A DNA stretch of 64,000 nt from Bartonella sp. HY038 (GTDB lineage Bacteria > Pseudomonadota > Alphaproteobacteria > Rhizobiales > Rhizobiaceae): NCBI RefSeq assembly GCF_014117425.1, contig NZ_CP059725.1, forward strand, positions 3,174,001 through 3,238,000, given 5' to 3'. The position numbers and the translations under genes are program-made. Each line of letters begins with the position of its first letter. Position 1 is the first letter of the stretch. Shown one piece after another: positions 54,263 through 62,916 of this stretch. The notes under the pieces were generated by a model that was given only the letters and a program-made list of their open reading frames with translations, did not search any database and had not been told where the DNA came from.

Positions 54263-56359
54263 ATGCACATTTCTGAGGATGATCGCGTCATAAAACCGAC
54301 AACTAAAAAAAGCAAAAAGTCCAAAAATAGTAGCGGACAATCATCTTCCTCTAAACGACGCAAGTCAAAAAAACAACGAAGTTTTTTTGGTAGGCTTTTT
54401 TATTGGAGCTTTGTTTTAGGGCTATGGGGCATTATTTTTCTTGGCGCCTATATTACCTATGTCTGGCTAAGCATGCCGCAATTATCAACTTGGACGATTC
54501 CCAACCGCCCACCCAATGTGCGTATTGTTGCGCGTGGTGGAGAGTTGATTGCCAATCGTGGTACAACCGGTGGTGAAGCGGTCACGTTAAAAAATATGAG
54601 CCCTTGGATTGGCAAGGCGGTTGTCGCTATCGAAGATCGGCGTTTTAATTCCCATTACGGTGTTGATCCAGTGGGGATTGCGCGCGCGGTTTATACTAAT
54701 GTTACCAATGGTCGTGGTAAGCAAGGTGGTTCAACCCTTACGCAGCAATTGGCAAAAAATCTGTTTTTATCATCCGAACGCACGCTTGATCGTAAAGTAA
54801 GGGAAGCACTTATTGCCTTGTGGCTTGAGAAAAAGCTTAATAAAGATCAAATTCTTGAGCTTTACCTCAACCGTGTTTATCTTGGCTCTGGTGCTTTTGG
54901 TGTTGAGGCTGCCTCACGGCGTTATTTCAATAAATCGGCTAAAGACGTCACTTTGCTGGAAGCCGCAACCCTTGCGGGTCTCTTAAAAGCCCCATCCAGC
55001 CTATCACCGGCGCGTAATCCCGAAGCTGCTTATGCACGTGCTAAGTTGGTACTTGCAGCCATGCGCCAAGAAGACATGATCAATGACACACAATTGCAAA
55101 TTGCCCTTGCTGAACCCATGGTAAAGGCTGCATCCTATTGGTCGGGCGGCGAAAATTATGCGGCTGATTATGTGGTTAGCCAATTGCCATTTTTAATTGG
55201 CGAGGCTGACCGCGATATTATCGTGGAAACCACTCTTGACTATGGTTTTGAAAAGGCAGCTGAAAAGGCAATTAATACGCAATTATCAACATCTGGTAAA
55301 AAGAATAATGTTTCGCAAGCAGCGCTTGTCTCTATTGATAAAAGCGGTGCAATCCGCGCATTGATTGGCGGCGCCAATTATGCTGACAGCCAATTTAACC
55401 GCGCGACCGATGCTCGTCGTCAACCAGGATCAACTTTCAAACCCTTTGTATATTTGGCAGCACTTGAGCAAGGGCGCACGCCAAATTCCGTTCGTAATGA
55501 TGCACCCGTAAAAATTGGCAAATGGACACCGCGCAATGCCGGCGGCAAATATATGGGGCAAGTTACACTGACCACGGCGCTTTCCCACTCGTTAAATTCG
55601 GTTGCCGCGCAATTGATTATGGAAGTTGGCACTGATGCAGTTATTGAAACAGCTCATCGTCTCGGCGTCCATTCTGGCCTCAATGATAACGCATCAATTG
55701 CCCTTGGAACGTCAGAAGTTAGCCTTATTGAAATGACTGGTGCTTTTGTACCACTAAGCAATGGTGGTTATAAGCCACAAATTCATATTATTCGCCGCAT
55801 TACCGACACGAAGGGTAAAGTGCTTTATGATATTGGTGAATTAAGTGGCAGTCGCGTTATTGATCCACAAATTGTTGGCATGATGAATGCCATGCTTGAA
55901 CAAACCATTTTAACTGGAACTGCAAAACGAGCTAATATTGGTAGACCTGCAGCGGGCAAAACCGGTACCAGTCAAAATTCACGTGATGCATGGTTTATTG
56001 GCTATACAGCTGATTATGTTACGGGTGTTTGGTTTGGCAATGATGATGGCAAGCCAATGAAGGGTGTAAGCGGCGGCGGGCTTCCAGTTAATGTGTGGAA
56101 AGATTATATGGGAGCTGCTGAAAAAAATATGCCTATACGCGATCTTTTGGCTAGCTATCAAATCGAAAACGCAATTCCTGGCGGCAATGATCTCTTGCCT
56201 GATGATGATAATACCCCATCACCTTATAATGAAAATGGCTATCATTATGGTGATAGTGATGATAATTTTCCACCACCGCCACCAGCTGTTAATCCACAAG
56301 CTAACCAGAATGTTGAAATTAAGAATAAAAGCTTGATGGAAATATTAAGAACTGAATAG
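54263..56359 (+). CDS. Class A penicillin-binding protein (PBP1a-type)
   Basis: A 698-residue bifunctional peptidoglycan synthase. A basic cytoplasmic tail (KSKKSKNSS..KRRKSKKQR) precedes one membrane anchor at about residues 44-70. The GT51 transglycosylase domain has AIEDRRFNSHYG near 124 and GGSTLTQQLAKNLF near 154. The transpeptidase domain has PGSTFKPF (SxxK) near 389, SLNS (SxN) near 447 and GKTGTS near 565. The C-terminal tail is acidic with a proline run. AAAGGGGGC precedes the ATG. Outer face of the inner membrane. Monocistronic. Confidence 0.95.
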   Translation: MHISEDDRVIKPTTKKSKKSKNSSGQSSSSKRRKSKKQRSFFGRLFYWSFVLGLWGIIFLGAYITYVWLSMPQLSTWTIPNRPPNVRIVARGGELIANRGTTGGEAVTLKNMSPWIGKAVVAIEDRRFNSHYGVDPVGIARAVYTNVTNGRGKQGGSTLTQQLAKNLFLSSERTLDRKVREALIALWLEKKLNKDQILELYLNRVYLGSGAFGVEAASRRYFNKSAKDVTLLEAATLAGLLKAPSSLSPARNPEAAYARAKLVLAAMRQEDMINDTQLQIALAEPMVKAASYWSGGENYAADYVVSQLPFLIGEADRDIIVETTLDYGFEKAAEKAINTQLSTSGKKNNVSQAALVSIDKSGAIRALIGGANYADSQFNRATDARRQPGSTFKPFVYLAALEQGRTPNSVRNDAPVKIGKWTPRNAGGKYMGQVTLTTALSHSLNSVAAQLIMEVGTDAVIETAHRLGVHSGLNDNASIALGTSEVSLIEMTGAFVPLSNGGYKPQIHIIRRITDTKGKVLYDIGELSGSRVIDPQIVGMMNAMLEQTILTGTAKRANIGRPAAGKTGTSQNSRDAWFIGYTADYVTGVWFGNDDGKPMKGVSGGGLPVNVWKDYMGAAEKNMPIRDLLASYQIENAIPGGNDLLPDDDNTPSPYNENGYHYGDSDDNFPPPPPAVNPQANQNVEIKNKSLMEILRTE

Positions 56360-56367
56360 ATTATTAA

Positions 56368-56418
56368 AAATGCGTGTTGGTTAAGTTTATCAGCGATCAA
56401 TTAAACCAACACGCATTT
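56368..56418. terminator. Bidirectional terminator after the PBP gene
   Basis: A perfect 15-bp inverted repeat (AAATGCGTGTTGGTT at 56368-56382 with 56404-56418) around a 21-base loop, between converging genes. Confidence 0.75.
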
Positions 56419-56508
56419 AACCATAATAATTTTCAACAACAGAACTAGAAGCATTGAAGAATAATGCAATTGATTGAATCTAATGATTTTAAACAAAGGT
56501 ATACATCT

Positions 56509-57174
56509 TTAATTTAGTTTAAGAAATTGTTGCATGACCGCCTTTAAACCAGCTTCAGGTGCAGTTAAAACCGTTGAATGATTTATGTGTTTTGCGGCCT
56601 TCATCATTGACGATTGCACAAGTACAATATTTTGATAATCGTCTTTTAATGCTTCATTCGCGACTTTGGCAATTAATGCATTATATTCTTGCAATTGACT
56701 CGCTTTAAACAAATCCCAAGCGCCTTCGATTAAAATAATATCAAAACTATTTTCTTTGCCAAAATCTTGCGCATCAAATATTTGCTGGGTTGGTTTAATC
56801 GTTGTTTTAACACTACAAAATGCAGCTATTTTGCCTCGAAGCTTCGCCGCTTCACGGGCCAATTCTTCATCTGACCTAAAAAATATGTTTTGAGATTGTT
56901 CTTTTGCTAAAGTAACCGCAGCGCCAAGGGAAGAACAGGTTAGTAAAATAGCATCGGCATTTTTAGCTGCCACTCGCATTGCATCAGCGGTTGCTACTAA
57001 AGTGTTTGGAATATCGCAATTTTGCTCGATACGCTCGAGTAAATCAGGGCGAATAATGTGGCTTATTTCTAGGTTATAATCTGCAGCATCATCTAGTTTG
57101 CAAAGATTTAAAGCTGCTTCATCATAAAGCGCCACATTGCTTTTAGCCGTATGAAAACAACAAATTTTAACCAT
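56509..57174 (-). CDS. Asp/Glu-racemase-fold protein, single active-site Cys
   Basis: A 221-residue protein with the layout of the aspartate/glutamate/hydantoin racemase superfamily. The first catalytic Cys is in ILLTCSSLGAAV near residue 79. The position of the second Cys reads NIVLVQSSMMKAA, so only one Cys is present, which argues against simple racemisation; maleate-isomerase-like or unknown chemistry is possible. No signal peptide. Monocistronic, converging on the PBP gene. Confidence 0.78.
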   Translation of the reverse strand: MVKICCFHTAKSNVALYDEAALNLCKLDDAADYNLEISHIIRPDLLERIEQNCDIPNTLVATADAMRVAAKNADAILLTCSSLGAAVTLAKEQSQNIFFRSDEELAREAAKLRGKIAAFCSVKTTIKPTQQIFDAQDFGKENSFDIILIEGAWDLFKASQLQEYNALIAKVANEALKDDYQNIVLVQSSMMKAAKHINHSTVLTAPEAGLKAVMQQFLKLN

Positions 57175-57215
57175 TTCCCCCTCCGTTCGTTGATATTAAT
57201 ATAAAAGAACATAAA

Positions 57216-57242
57216 AAAACTGGCGCATTTAACGCCAGTTTT
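57216..57242 (-). terminator. Terminator of the Omp19-like gene
   Basis: A perfect 10-bp stem (AAAACTGGCG at 57216-57225 with 57233-57242); on the minus strand it is followed by a run of T. It lies 35 bases beyond the stop of the lipoprotein gene. Confidence 0.8.
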
Positions 57243-57276
57243 GATCTATCCTAATATGAGCTTTTACACGTTAAAC

Positions 57277-57810
57277 TTAGCGTGAAAGGCTAATTGGCGA
57301 ACCTGACGAGGTTTGGCCACTAAAATGGGTACCATCTTGTGATGTAAGTGTTGCAACGCTTGCACCTGATGCATCAAAGAATTCAAGTTTTGAACCACTA
57401 ATATTCCAAGAATTAACGCTTGAAATTGCTGAAGGGCAATTTAAAGGTGCAGAGCGGTAGCCTTGGCCAAATTTGGTCATTGGCGTTACAACTTTACAGG
57501 TCAGGCCACCAACATTGGCATTCCAAACACCTGCAATACTGGCTGCAGCAAGGTTAATACCAGTTGCTTCACTACCAAGGCTTGCAACTTGATTTTGACC
57601 ATCCATGCCTGGCGCAGTTGGATAGTCGCCTGTTGGGGCTGGCAATTCAGACTGCGAAATTGATGCTGAAGGGCCAGTGCCTGTTGCTGGTGGGAATGGG
57701 CGCACATCAGCATTTTGATAATTGCCACTGCCCATACGGTCTGCCATACAGCCTGTAGTTACCAGTGCAGCCAAAGCTAACGCAACCAATGAAATTTTAT
57801 TCAACGCCAT
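57277..57810 (-). CDS. Omp19-like outer-membrane lipoprotein / Inh-type protease inhibitor
   Basis: A 177-residue lipoprotein, the same length as Brucella Omp19. The signal peptide ends in the lipobox LVTTGC; a Pro-rich linker (FPPATGTGPSAS, PAPTGDYPTAPG) follows. The C-terminal domain has VAGVWN-like SIAGVWNANVGGLTC, TPMTKFGQGYRSAPLNCP and ends in the Ser-Leu-Ser-Arg tail, as in Omp19, whose family (AprI/Inh) inhibits proteases. Two Cys of the domain could form a disulfide. The frame is open from 57825; the ATG at 57810 has GGAG upstream at good spacing. Confidence 0.88.
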   Translation of the reverse strand: MALNKISLVALALAALVTTGCMADRMGSGNYQNADVRPFPPATGTGPSASISQSELPAPTGDYPTAPGMDGQNQVASLGSEATGINLAAASIAGVWNANVGGLTCKVVTPMTKFGQGYRSAPLNCPSAISSVNSWNISGSKLEFFDASGASVATLTSQDGTHFSGQTSSGSPISLSR

Positions 57811-58063
57811 GACATGCTCCATCATCCGAATCGGTCAATTTTGTTAACCATAAAAGGTTTTTTTGCTAATATTCGGTTTTCACTTATAAATGCAATGAAA
57901 TTAAGCTTTTTTTTTAACAATGCGGCTTAATAGCAACACATTATAGTGCTTTTTAATAATTCTACTCAAGTTCAACTGGTATTTTTATTGTCTTTACGCC
58001 ATATAAGGCACATCAATCAGATTTCATGTGATAATCTAAAATAAATCTGCCGGAATTATTAAA

Positions 58064-58993
58064 ATGCCAGAATCTTTACTCAAGTCTGAAATGACAGCTA
58101 TGCAAAAGCAAAGAGCAATGACACAACTTACCAAAATGAACGGTCTTGGTAATAAGATTCTTGTCGCTGACATGCGCGACCAAAATGTGCATATTGTTGC
58201 GGCTGCGGCGATAGAACTTGCCAGCCATGATGAAACTTCCTTTGATCAAATTATGGCAATTTATAATAGCCGCATTTCAACAACTGATTATTATATTGAA
58301 ATTTGGAATAGTGATGGTTCAAAGGCCAAGGCTTGCGGCAATGGCACACGCTGCGTGGTTGAATGGCTCTACAATCAAAATGGGCAGAGCCATTTTATCC
58401 TTGAAACTGATGGTGGTATTGTGGAAGCAAGCCGCCTTGAAAATGGTCTTGTTTCGGTTAATATGGGTAAGGCGCGTTTAAACTGGCAGGATATTCCAAC
58501 GCAACATGCGATCGATGATACCAACCATGTGGCAGTTGGTACTGGCCCCTTGCAGGATGCCTCGCTTGTTTCTATGGGTAATCCCCATGCGATTTATATT
58601 GTTGATAAGGATGTTTGGGATTATCCCTTGGGGGATTTAGGACCAATTATCGAGCATGATGCGTTATTTCCAGAACGGATTAATATTTCCATTGTCGAAA
58701 TCACCTCGCCAACATCGTTTAATATGCGCACTTTTGAGCGCGGTGCGGGCCTAACCCTTGCTTGCGGTACTGGGGCTTGTGCAGCGGCTGTTGCAGCTAA
58801 TCGTCGTGGGCTTATTGGTAAGCGCGCTGTGGCAACATTACCGGGTGGTGATTTAGAATTATTTTGGCAAGATGACGGCAATGTCCTGATGACTGGGCCA
58901 ACCCAATACGAGTTTTCTGGATATTTTGATCCATTGTCGGGTCAATTTATCAAGAATGAAGCAAATTTGAAGATTGAAAGAGTTAATGCCTGA
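58064..58993 (+). CDS. dapF: Diaminopimelate epimerase
   Basis: Converts LL- to meso-diaminopimelate for lysine and peptidoglycan. The core starts KMNGLGNKILVADMR; the two catalytic Cys are in KACGNGTRCV near residue 90 and LACGTGACAAAV near 232. The ATG at 58064 gives 309 residues with about 18 extra N-terminal residues; an ATG at 58118 after AAAGAGC gives a more usual N-terminus, so the start is open. It overlaps mtaB by one base, as in Brucella-type dapF-mtaB-ftsY order. Confidence 0.95.
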   Translation: MPESLLKSEMTAMQKQRAMTQLTKMNGLGNKILVADMRDQNVHIVAAAAIELASHDETSFDQIMAIYNSRISTTDYYIEIWNSDGSKAKACGNGTRCVVEWLYNQNGQSHFILETDGGIVEASRLENGLVSVNMGKARLNWQDIPTQHAIDDTNHVAVGTGPLQDASLVSMGNPHAIYIVDKDVWDYPLGDLGPIIEHDALFPERINISIVEITSPTSFNMRTFERGAGLTLACGTGACAAAVAANRRGLIGKRAVATLPGGDLELFWQDDGNVLMTGPTQYEFSGYFDPLSGQFIKNEANLKIERVNA

Positions 58994-60267
58994 TGGCGAC
59001 TGAAATTGTTACCTTTGGTTGTAGGCTGAATGCTTATGAATCTGAAGTCATGCGCAAAGAAAGCGCAGCGGCTGGTCTTGACACGCTTGAGGGCGGCGCA
59101 ATTATTTTTAATACATGCGCTGTAACCAGTGAAGCGGTACGCCAAGCCCGCCAAGCTATTCGTAAAGCACGGCGTGAAAATCCTGATGCACGTATTATCG
59201 TCACCGGCTGCGCTGCCCAAACCCTTGCCCCCGAATTTGCAGCCATGGGCGAAGTCGATTTGGTTTTAGGTAATGAAGAAAAATTGCATTCTCATTCTTA
59301 TCGCCAATTGCCTGAATTTGGTGTTAATCTTTTTGAAAAAGTCCGCGTTAATGATATTATGGAGGTTAAAGAAAATGCCCCCCATATGGTTGACCTTATT
59401 GAAGGGCGCGCTCGTGCTTTTGTGCAAGTGCAAAATGGCTGCGATCATCGTTGCACCTTTTGCATCATTCCTTATGGTCGCGGTCCATCGCGCTCAGTTC
59501 CCATGGGGGCCGTGGTTGAGCAGATAAAGCGGCTTAATGGCAATGGCTATCAAGAAGTTGTATTAACGGGAGTTGACCTTACCAGCTACGGCCCAGATCT
59601 TCCGGGAAAAGCTGGGCTTGGCAAGTTGGTTGCAGCAATTTTGCGTGGTGTACCAGACCTTGAGCGGTTGCGGTTATCATCGATTGACTCGATTGAGGCG
59701 GATGACGAATTATTAGAGCTTTTAGCCTTTGAAAAACGCTTAATGCCACATTTGCATTTATCACTGCAAGCGGGCGATAATATGATTTTAAAGCGCATGA
59801 AGCGCCGCCATGCTCGTGAAGATTCAGTGCGTTTTTGCAATGATTTACGCGATAAACGTCCTGAATTTATTTTTGGCGCTGATATTATTGCTGGTTTTCC
59901 AACCGAAACGGAAGAGATGTTTGAAAATACCCGTCAGCTTATAGCCGATTGCGGTTTAACCCATACGCATATTTTCCCGTTTTCGCCGCGTGAAGGAACA
60001 CCTGCCGCCCGTATGCCGCAATTAGAACGTGGTATAGTTAAAGAACGCGCTGCAATTTTACGCAGCGAAGGTGACAAAGCCTATGAAAAGCACTTGCAAC
60101 AGGCAATTGGTCGCCGCCAACGGGTTTTGGTTGAACGCGATGGCATTGGCCGCAGTGAAGATTATACCTTGACCGAAATAGCAGGTGCGGTGGCTGGCAC
60201 TATTATAGATTGCGATATTTCCCATGTTGAGGGTGATAAACTGATTGGTCATAGAATTGCGGCTTAA
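58993..60267 (+). CDS. mtaB: tRNA (t6A37) methylthiotransferase
   Basis: Radical-SAM methylthiotransferase that makes ms2t6A37 in tRNAs reading ANN codons. The N-terminal UPF0004 domain has FGCRLNAYESE with its Cys, then Cys in FNTCAVTSEAV and VTGCAAQ; the radical-SAM cluster is NGCDHRCTFCIIPYGRG near residue 146 (CxxxCxxC). A C-terminal TRAM-like part follows. Length 424 fits MtaB rather than MiaB. Its ATG shares a base with the dapF stop TGA. Confidence 0.94.
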   Translation: MATEIVTFGCRLNAYESEVMRKESAAAGLDTLEGGAIIFNTCAVTSEAVRQARQAIRKARRENPDARIIVTGCAAQTLAPEFAAMGEVDLVLGNEEKLHSHSYRQLPEFGVNLFEKVRVNDIMEVKENAPHMVDLIEGRARAFVQVQNGCDHRCTFCIIPYGRGPSRSVPMGAVVEQIKRLNGNGYQEVVLTGVDLTSYGPDLPGKAGLGKLVAAILRGVPDLERLRLSSIDSIEADDELLELLAFEKRLMPHLHLSLQAGDNMILKRMKRRHAREDSVRFCNDLRDKRPEFIFGADIIAGFPTETEEMFENTRQLIADCGLTHTHIFPFSPREGTPAARMPQLERGIVKERAAILRSEGDKAYEKHLQQAIGRRQRVLVERDGIGRSEDYTLTEIAGAVAGTIIDCDISHVEGDKLIGHRIAA

Positions 60268-60366
60268 CAATCTAACTTTTTTGGATTAGCAAAAACAATA
60301 TTTTGATATATAGATGAGAAAAAGCCACGCCTGTGGCTTGATGTGTATTTAAGGATTTAAAACAAT

Positions 60367-61740
60367 ATGGCTGGTTTTTTCAAAAAGGTTTTTTCTTTTG
60401 CCGATAAGACAGATGAAGAAAATGCAGGTCAAGCACCAGCATTAACCCCTTTTGAAGCCCACCAACTGGCATTAAAACAGGCGCAAGAAGAAGCGGAAGC
60501 TCAAAAAGCTGCAAGTGAACACGCCACTCACCATGCCAAAGAAGCCTCCCCAAAAGAGGAAACCGAAAGCCAAAGCGATTCATCAAGTCCTAAACCTGAT
60601 ACAACACTTGATGAAACATTTGCTGAAATTGCTCAAGATAGCATTGTACCTGCAACAATTGATACAAGCCTGCTTGTTGATGAAGCTGAGGCAGCAGATG
60701 TTGTCACGGCATTTCCGCCACAGGAATTGCCAAAAAAAACGGGGCGCATCAGTGTTGGCGCCGATATTGAAGAAGTTATTGAACCAGAAGTTGTGGTGGT
60801 AGAAGAACCCGTTGCGGTAAAACGCTCATGGTTTGAGCGTTTGCGCAATGGTTTGTCGCGCTCATCACGTCAGCTCGGCGATTCAATTGGTGCTATTTTT
60901 ACCAAACGCAAACTTGATGAAGAAACATTGCAAGATCTTGAAGATGTGTTGATTGCCTCCGATCTCGGGCTTGAAACGGCAATGCGGGTTACCGATTCCC
61001 TTGCTTCTGGCCGCTATGGTAAAGATATTTCTACCGATGAAGTGCGTGTGATTATGCGCGATGAGATTGAAAAAGTTTTGGCGCCTGTTGCCAAACCTTT
61101 AGAGCTTGATCTTTCGCATAAACCGCATGTTATTTTGGTGGTTGGCGTCAATGGCACAGGTAAAACCACCACCATTGGTAAATTGGCAGCAAAATTATCG
61201 CGTGGTGGCTTAAAAGTAATGTTGGCCGCAGGCGATACTTTTCGCGCAGCAGCAATTGAGCAATTGCATATTTGGGGCAAGCGCACCAATTCACCGGTTG
61301 TCGCAACTAAGCTTGGCGCTGATGCTGCAAGCCTTGCTTTTGAAGCCTATGAAAAGGCAAGGGAAGCGGGCAGTGATGTATTAATCATTGATACAGCAGG
61401 GCGTTTACAAAATAAAACCGAATTAATGGATGAACTTGCCAAAATTGTGCGCGTTTTAGGCAAGCATGATGCTGACGCGCCGCATACGGTTTTGCAAACC
61501 CTTGATGCGACCACTGGACAAAATGCCCTTAATCAAGTCGAGATTTTCCGCAATGTTGCAGGGGTCAATGGTTTGGTGATGACAAAGCTTGATGGAACAG
61601 CGCGCGGCGGTATTTTGGTGGCTATTGCAGCAAAGCACAAATTACCTGTTTACTTTATTGGCGTTGGTGAGGATATTGATGATCTTGAACCCTTTAAAGC
61701 CAATGAATTTGCCCAAGCGATTGCCGGAAAACATGATTAA
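60367..61740 (+). CDS. ftsY: Signal recognition particle receptor FtsY
   Basis: SRP-receptor GTPase that docks ribosome-nascent chains at the membrane. Residues 1-155 form the acidic, low-complexity A domain of variable length; the N domain follows (WFERLRNGLSRSSRQLGDSI) and then the G domain with GVNGTGKTTTIGKLAAKL near 259, DTAGRLQNKTELMDEL near 341 and TKLDGTARGG near 405. Length 457 is typical for alphaproteobacteria. A small hairpin lies in the 100 bases after mtaB. Confidence 0.96.
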   Translation: MAGFFKKVFSFADKTDEENAGQAPALTPFEAHQLALKQAQEEAEAQKAASEHATHHAKEASPKEETESQSDSSSPKPDTTLDETFAEIAQDSIVPATIDTSLLVDEAEAADVVTAFPPQELPKKTGRISVGADIEEVIEPEVVVVEEPVAVKRSWFERLRNGLSRSSRQLGDSIGAIFTKRKLDEETLQDLEDVLIASDLGLETAMRVTDSLASGRYGKDISTDEVRVIMRDEIEKVLAPVAKPLELDLSHKPHVILVVGVNGTGKTTTIGKLAAKLSRGGLKVMLAAGDTFRAAAIEQLHIWGKRTNSPVVATKLGADAASLAFEAYEKAREAGSDVLIIDTAGRLQNKTELMDELAKIVRVLGKHDADAPHTVLQTLDATTGQNALNQVEIFRNVAGVNGLVMTKLDGTARGGILVAIAAKHKLPVYFIGVGEDIDDLEPFKANEFAQAIAGKHD

Positions 61741-61821
61741 GTAAACATGATTAAGCAAGCATAAATCTCACCTGATTGAATTAAATTTAAGTAAAATCCA
61801 TGACCTTAGAAAGCATGATGA

Positions 61822-62487
61822 ATGACAAAATCAATTTTTGAACCAAATCCAGATGATGCTGCAGCGGTAAAAAAGGCGCAAATGTCGCCAATGGGTAAGT
61901 TAATATTGGAAATGGGGCCGTTGGTTTTGTTCTTTTTTGCCAACTATAAAGGGCAATGGCTTATCGACAATATTAGTTTTTTTTCAAGCTTTGATAAGCC
62001 AATTTTTCCAGCCACGGCTATTTTTATGGTGGCGATTGTGGTTGCCCTTATCCTATCATGGATTTTAACCCGTACTATTCCGGTTATGCCCTTGGTATCT
62101 GGTATATTCGTGGTGTTTTTTGGCGCCTTAACTCTTTGGTTGCATAATGATATTTTCATTAAAATGAAGCCAACAATTATCAATACTTTATTTGGTATTA
62201 TCTTATTTGGTGGGCTATTATTTGGTCGCTCGCTGCTTGGCTATGTCTTTGATTCAGCTTTTCGCCTAGATGCTGAAGGTTGGCGCAAGCTTACTTTTCG
62301 CTGGGCATGCTTTTTCATTTTCTTAGCGGTTTTAAATGAAGTTATCTGGCGTAATTTCAGCGATGATTTTTGGGCAAATTTCAAGGTTTGGGGTACAATG
62401 CCCATCACCATCATCTTTTTAATTCTGCAAACACCGCTTTTAGCTCGCCATTCGCTTGATCTTAAAGATAACCAAGATAAGTCTTAA
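61822..62487 (+). CDS. yciB: Inner-membrane septation protein A (YciB/IspZ)
   Basis: A 221-residue membrane protein with five to six hydrophobic segments. [18 protein letters not shown] at the N-terminus and [30 protein letters not shown] plus [20 protein letters not shown] in the second half are diagnostic; I quote only parts of longer conserved blocks. It affects envelope integrity and division. It follows ftsY, as in Brucella relatives. The older name ispZ is often used in this group. Confidence 0.93.
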   Translation: MTKSIFEPNPDDAAAVKKAQMSPMGKLILEMGPLVLFFFANYKGQWLIDNISFFSSFDKPIFPATAIFMVAIVVALILSWILTRTIPVMPLVSGIFVVFFGALTLWLHNDIFIKMKPTIINTLFGIILFGGLLFGRSLLGYVFDSAFRLDAEGWRKLTFRWACFFIFLAVLNEVIWRNFSDDFWANFKVWGTMPITIIFLILQTPLLARHSLDLKDNQDKS

Positions 62488-62537
62488 GATTATCATATCA
62501 AAACGCATCAATAATTAATGAAATTTTGGAGAAGAAA

Positions 62538-62912
62538 ATGGGCGCTTGGAGTGTAAAGCCTTGGGGAAATGACGAAGCGGCAGATTGGTTTGCAAATTTT
62601 TGGCAAGATAAGGATTTTTCGCCAATTATTACGCTGATTGAAAATTTTGATCCAGCCAATGAGGATTATTGCGCGTTTCGCGCTGCTTGTTATTTGCTTG
62701 AAACATTGGGTCGTCCCTATGTTTGGCCAAGCAATAAGCTTGATGATTTGCGCCCGCTTTTAACCAAAGCTATCGAAATTTTAGAAAATATGGTCAGTCC
62801 GCCTGATGAAAACTGGTTTTTTCTTGAGGAATGGGACAATGATCCAGAAATGATTGAAGCGCTTGAGCAACAAATTGCCGCTTTAACCAAAAATCTCAAT
62901 CAACTGGCCTAA
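62538..62912 (+). CDS. DUF4259 family protein
   Basis: A 124-residue protein starting MGAWSVKPWGNDEAADWFA, the conserved N-terminus of DUF4259, with YCAFRAACYLLETLG in the middle and an acidic C-terminus. Function unknown; cytosolic. The frame is open from a TTG at 62526 that overlaps the GGAGAAG ribosome site, so the ATG at 62538 is the start. It stands 50 bases after yciB and may be co-transcribed. Confidence 0.85.
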   Translation: MGAWSVKPWGNDEAADWFANFWQDKDFSPIITLIENFDPANEDYCAFRAACYLLETLGRPYVWPSNKLDDLRPLLTKAIEILENMVSPPDENWFFLEEWDNDPEMIEALEQQIAALTKNLNQLA

Positions 62913-62916
62913 AGCT

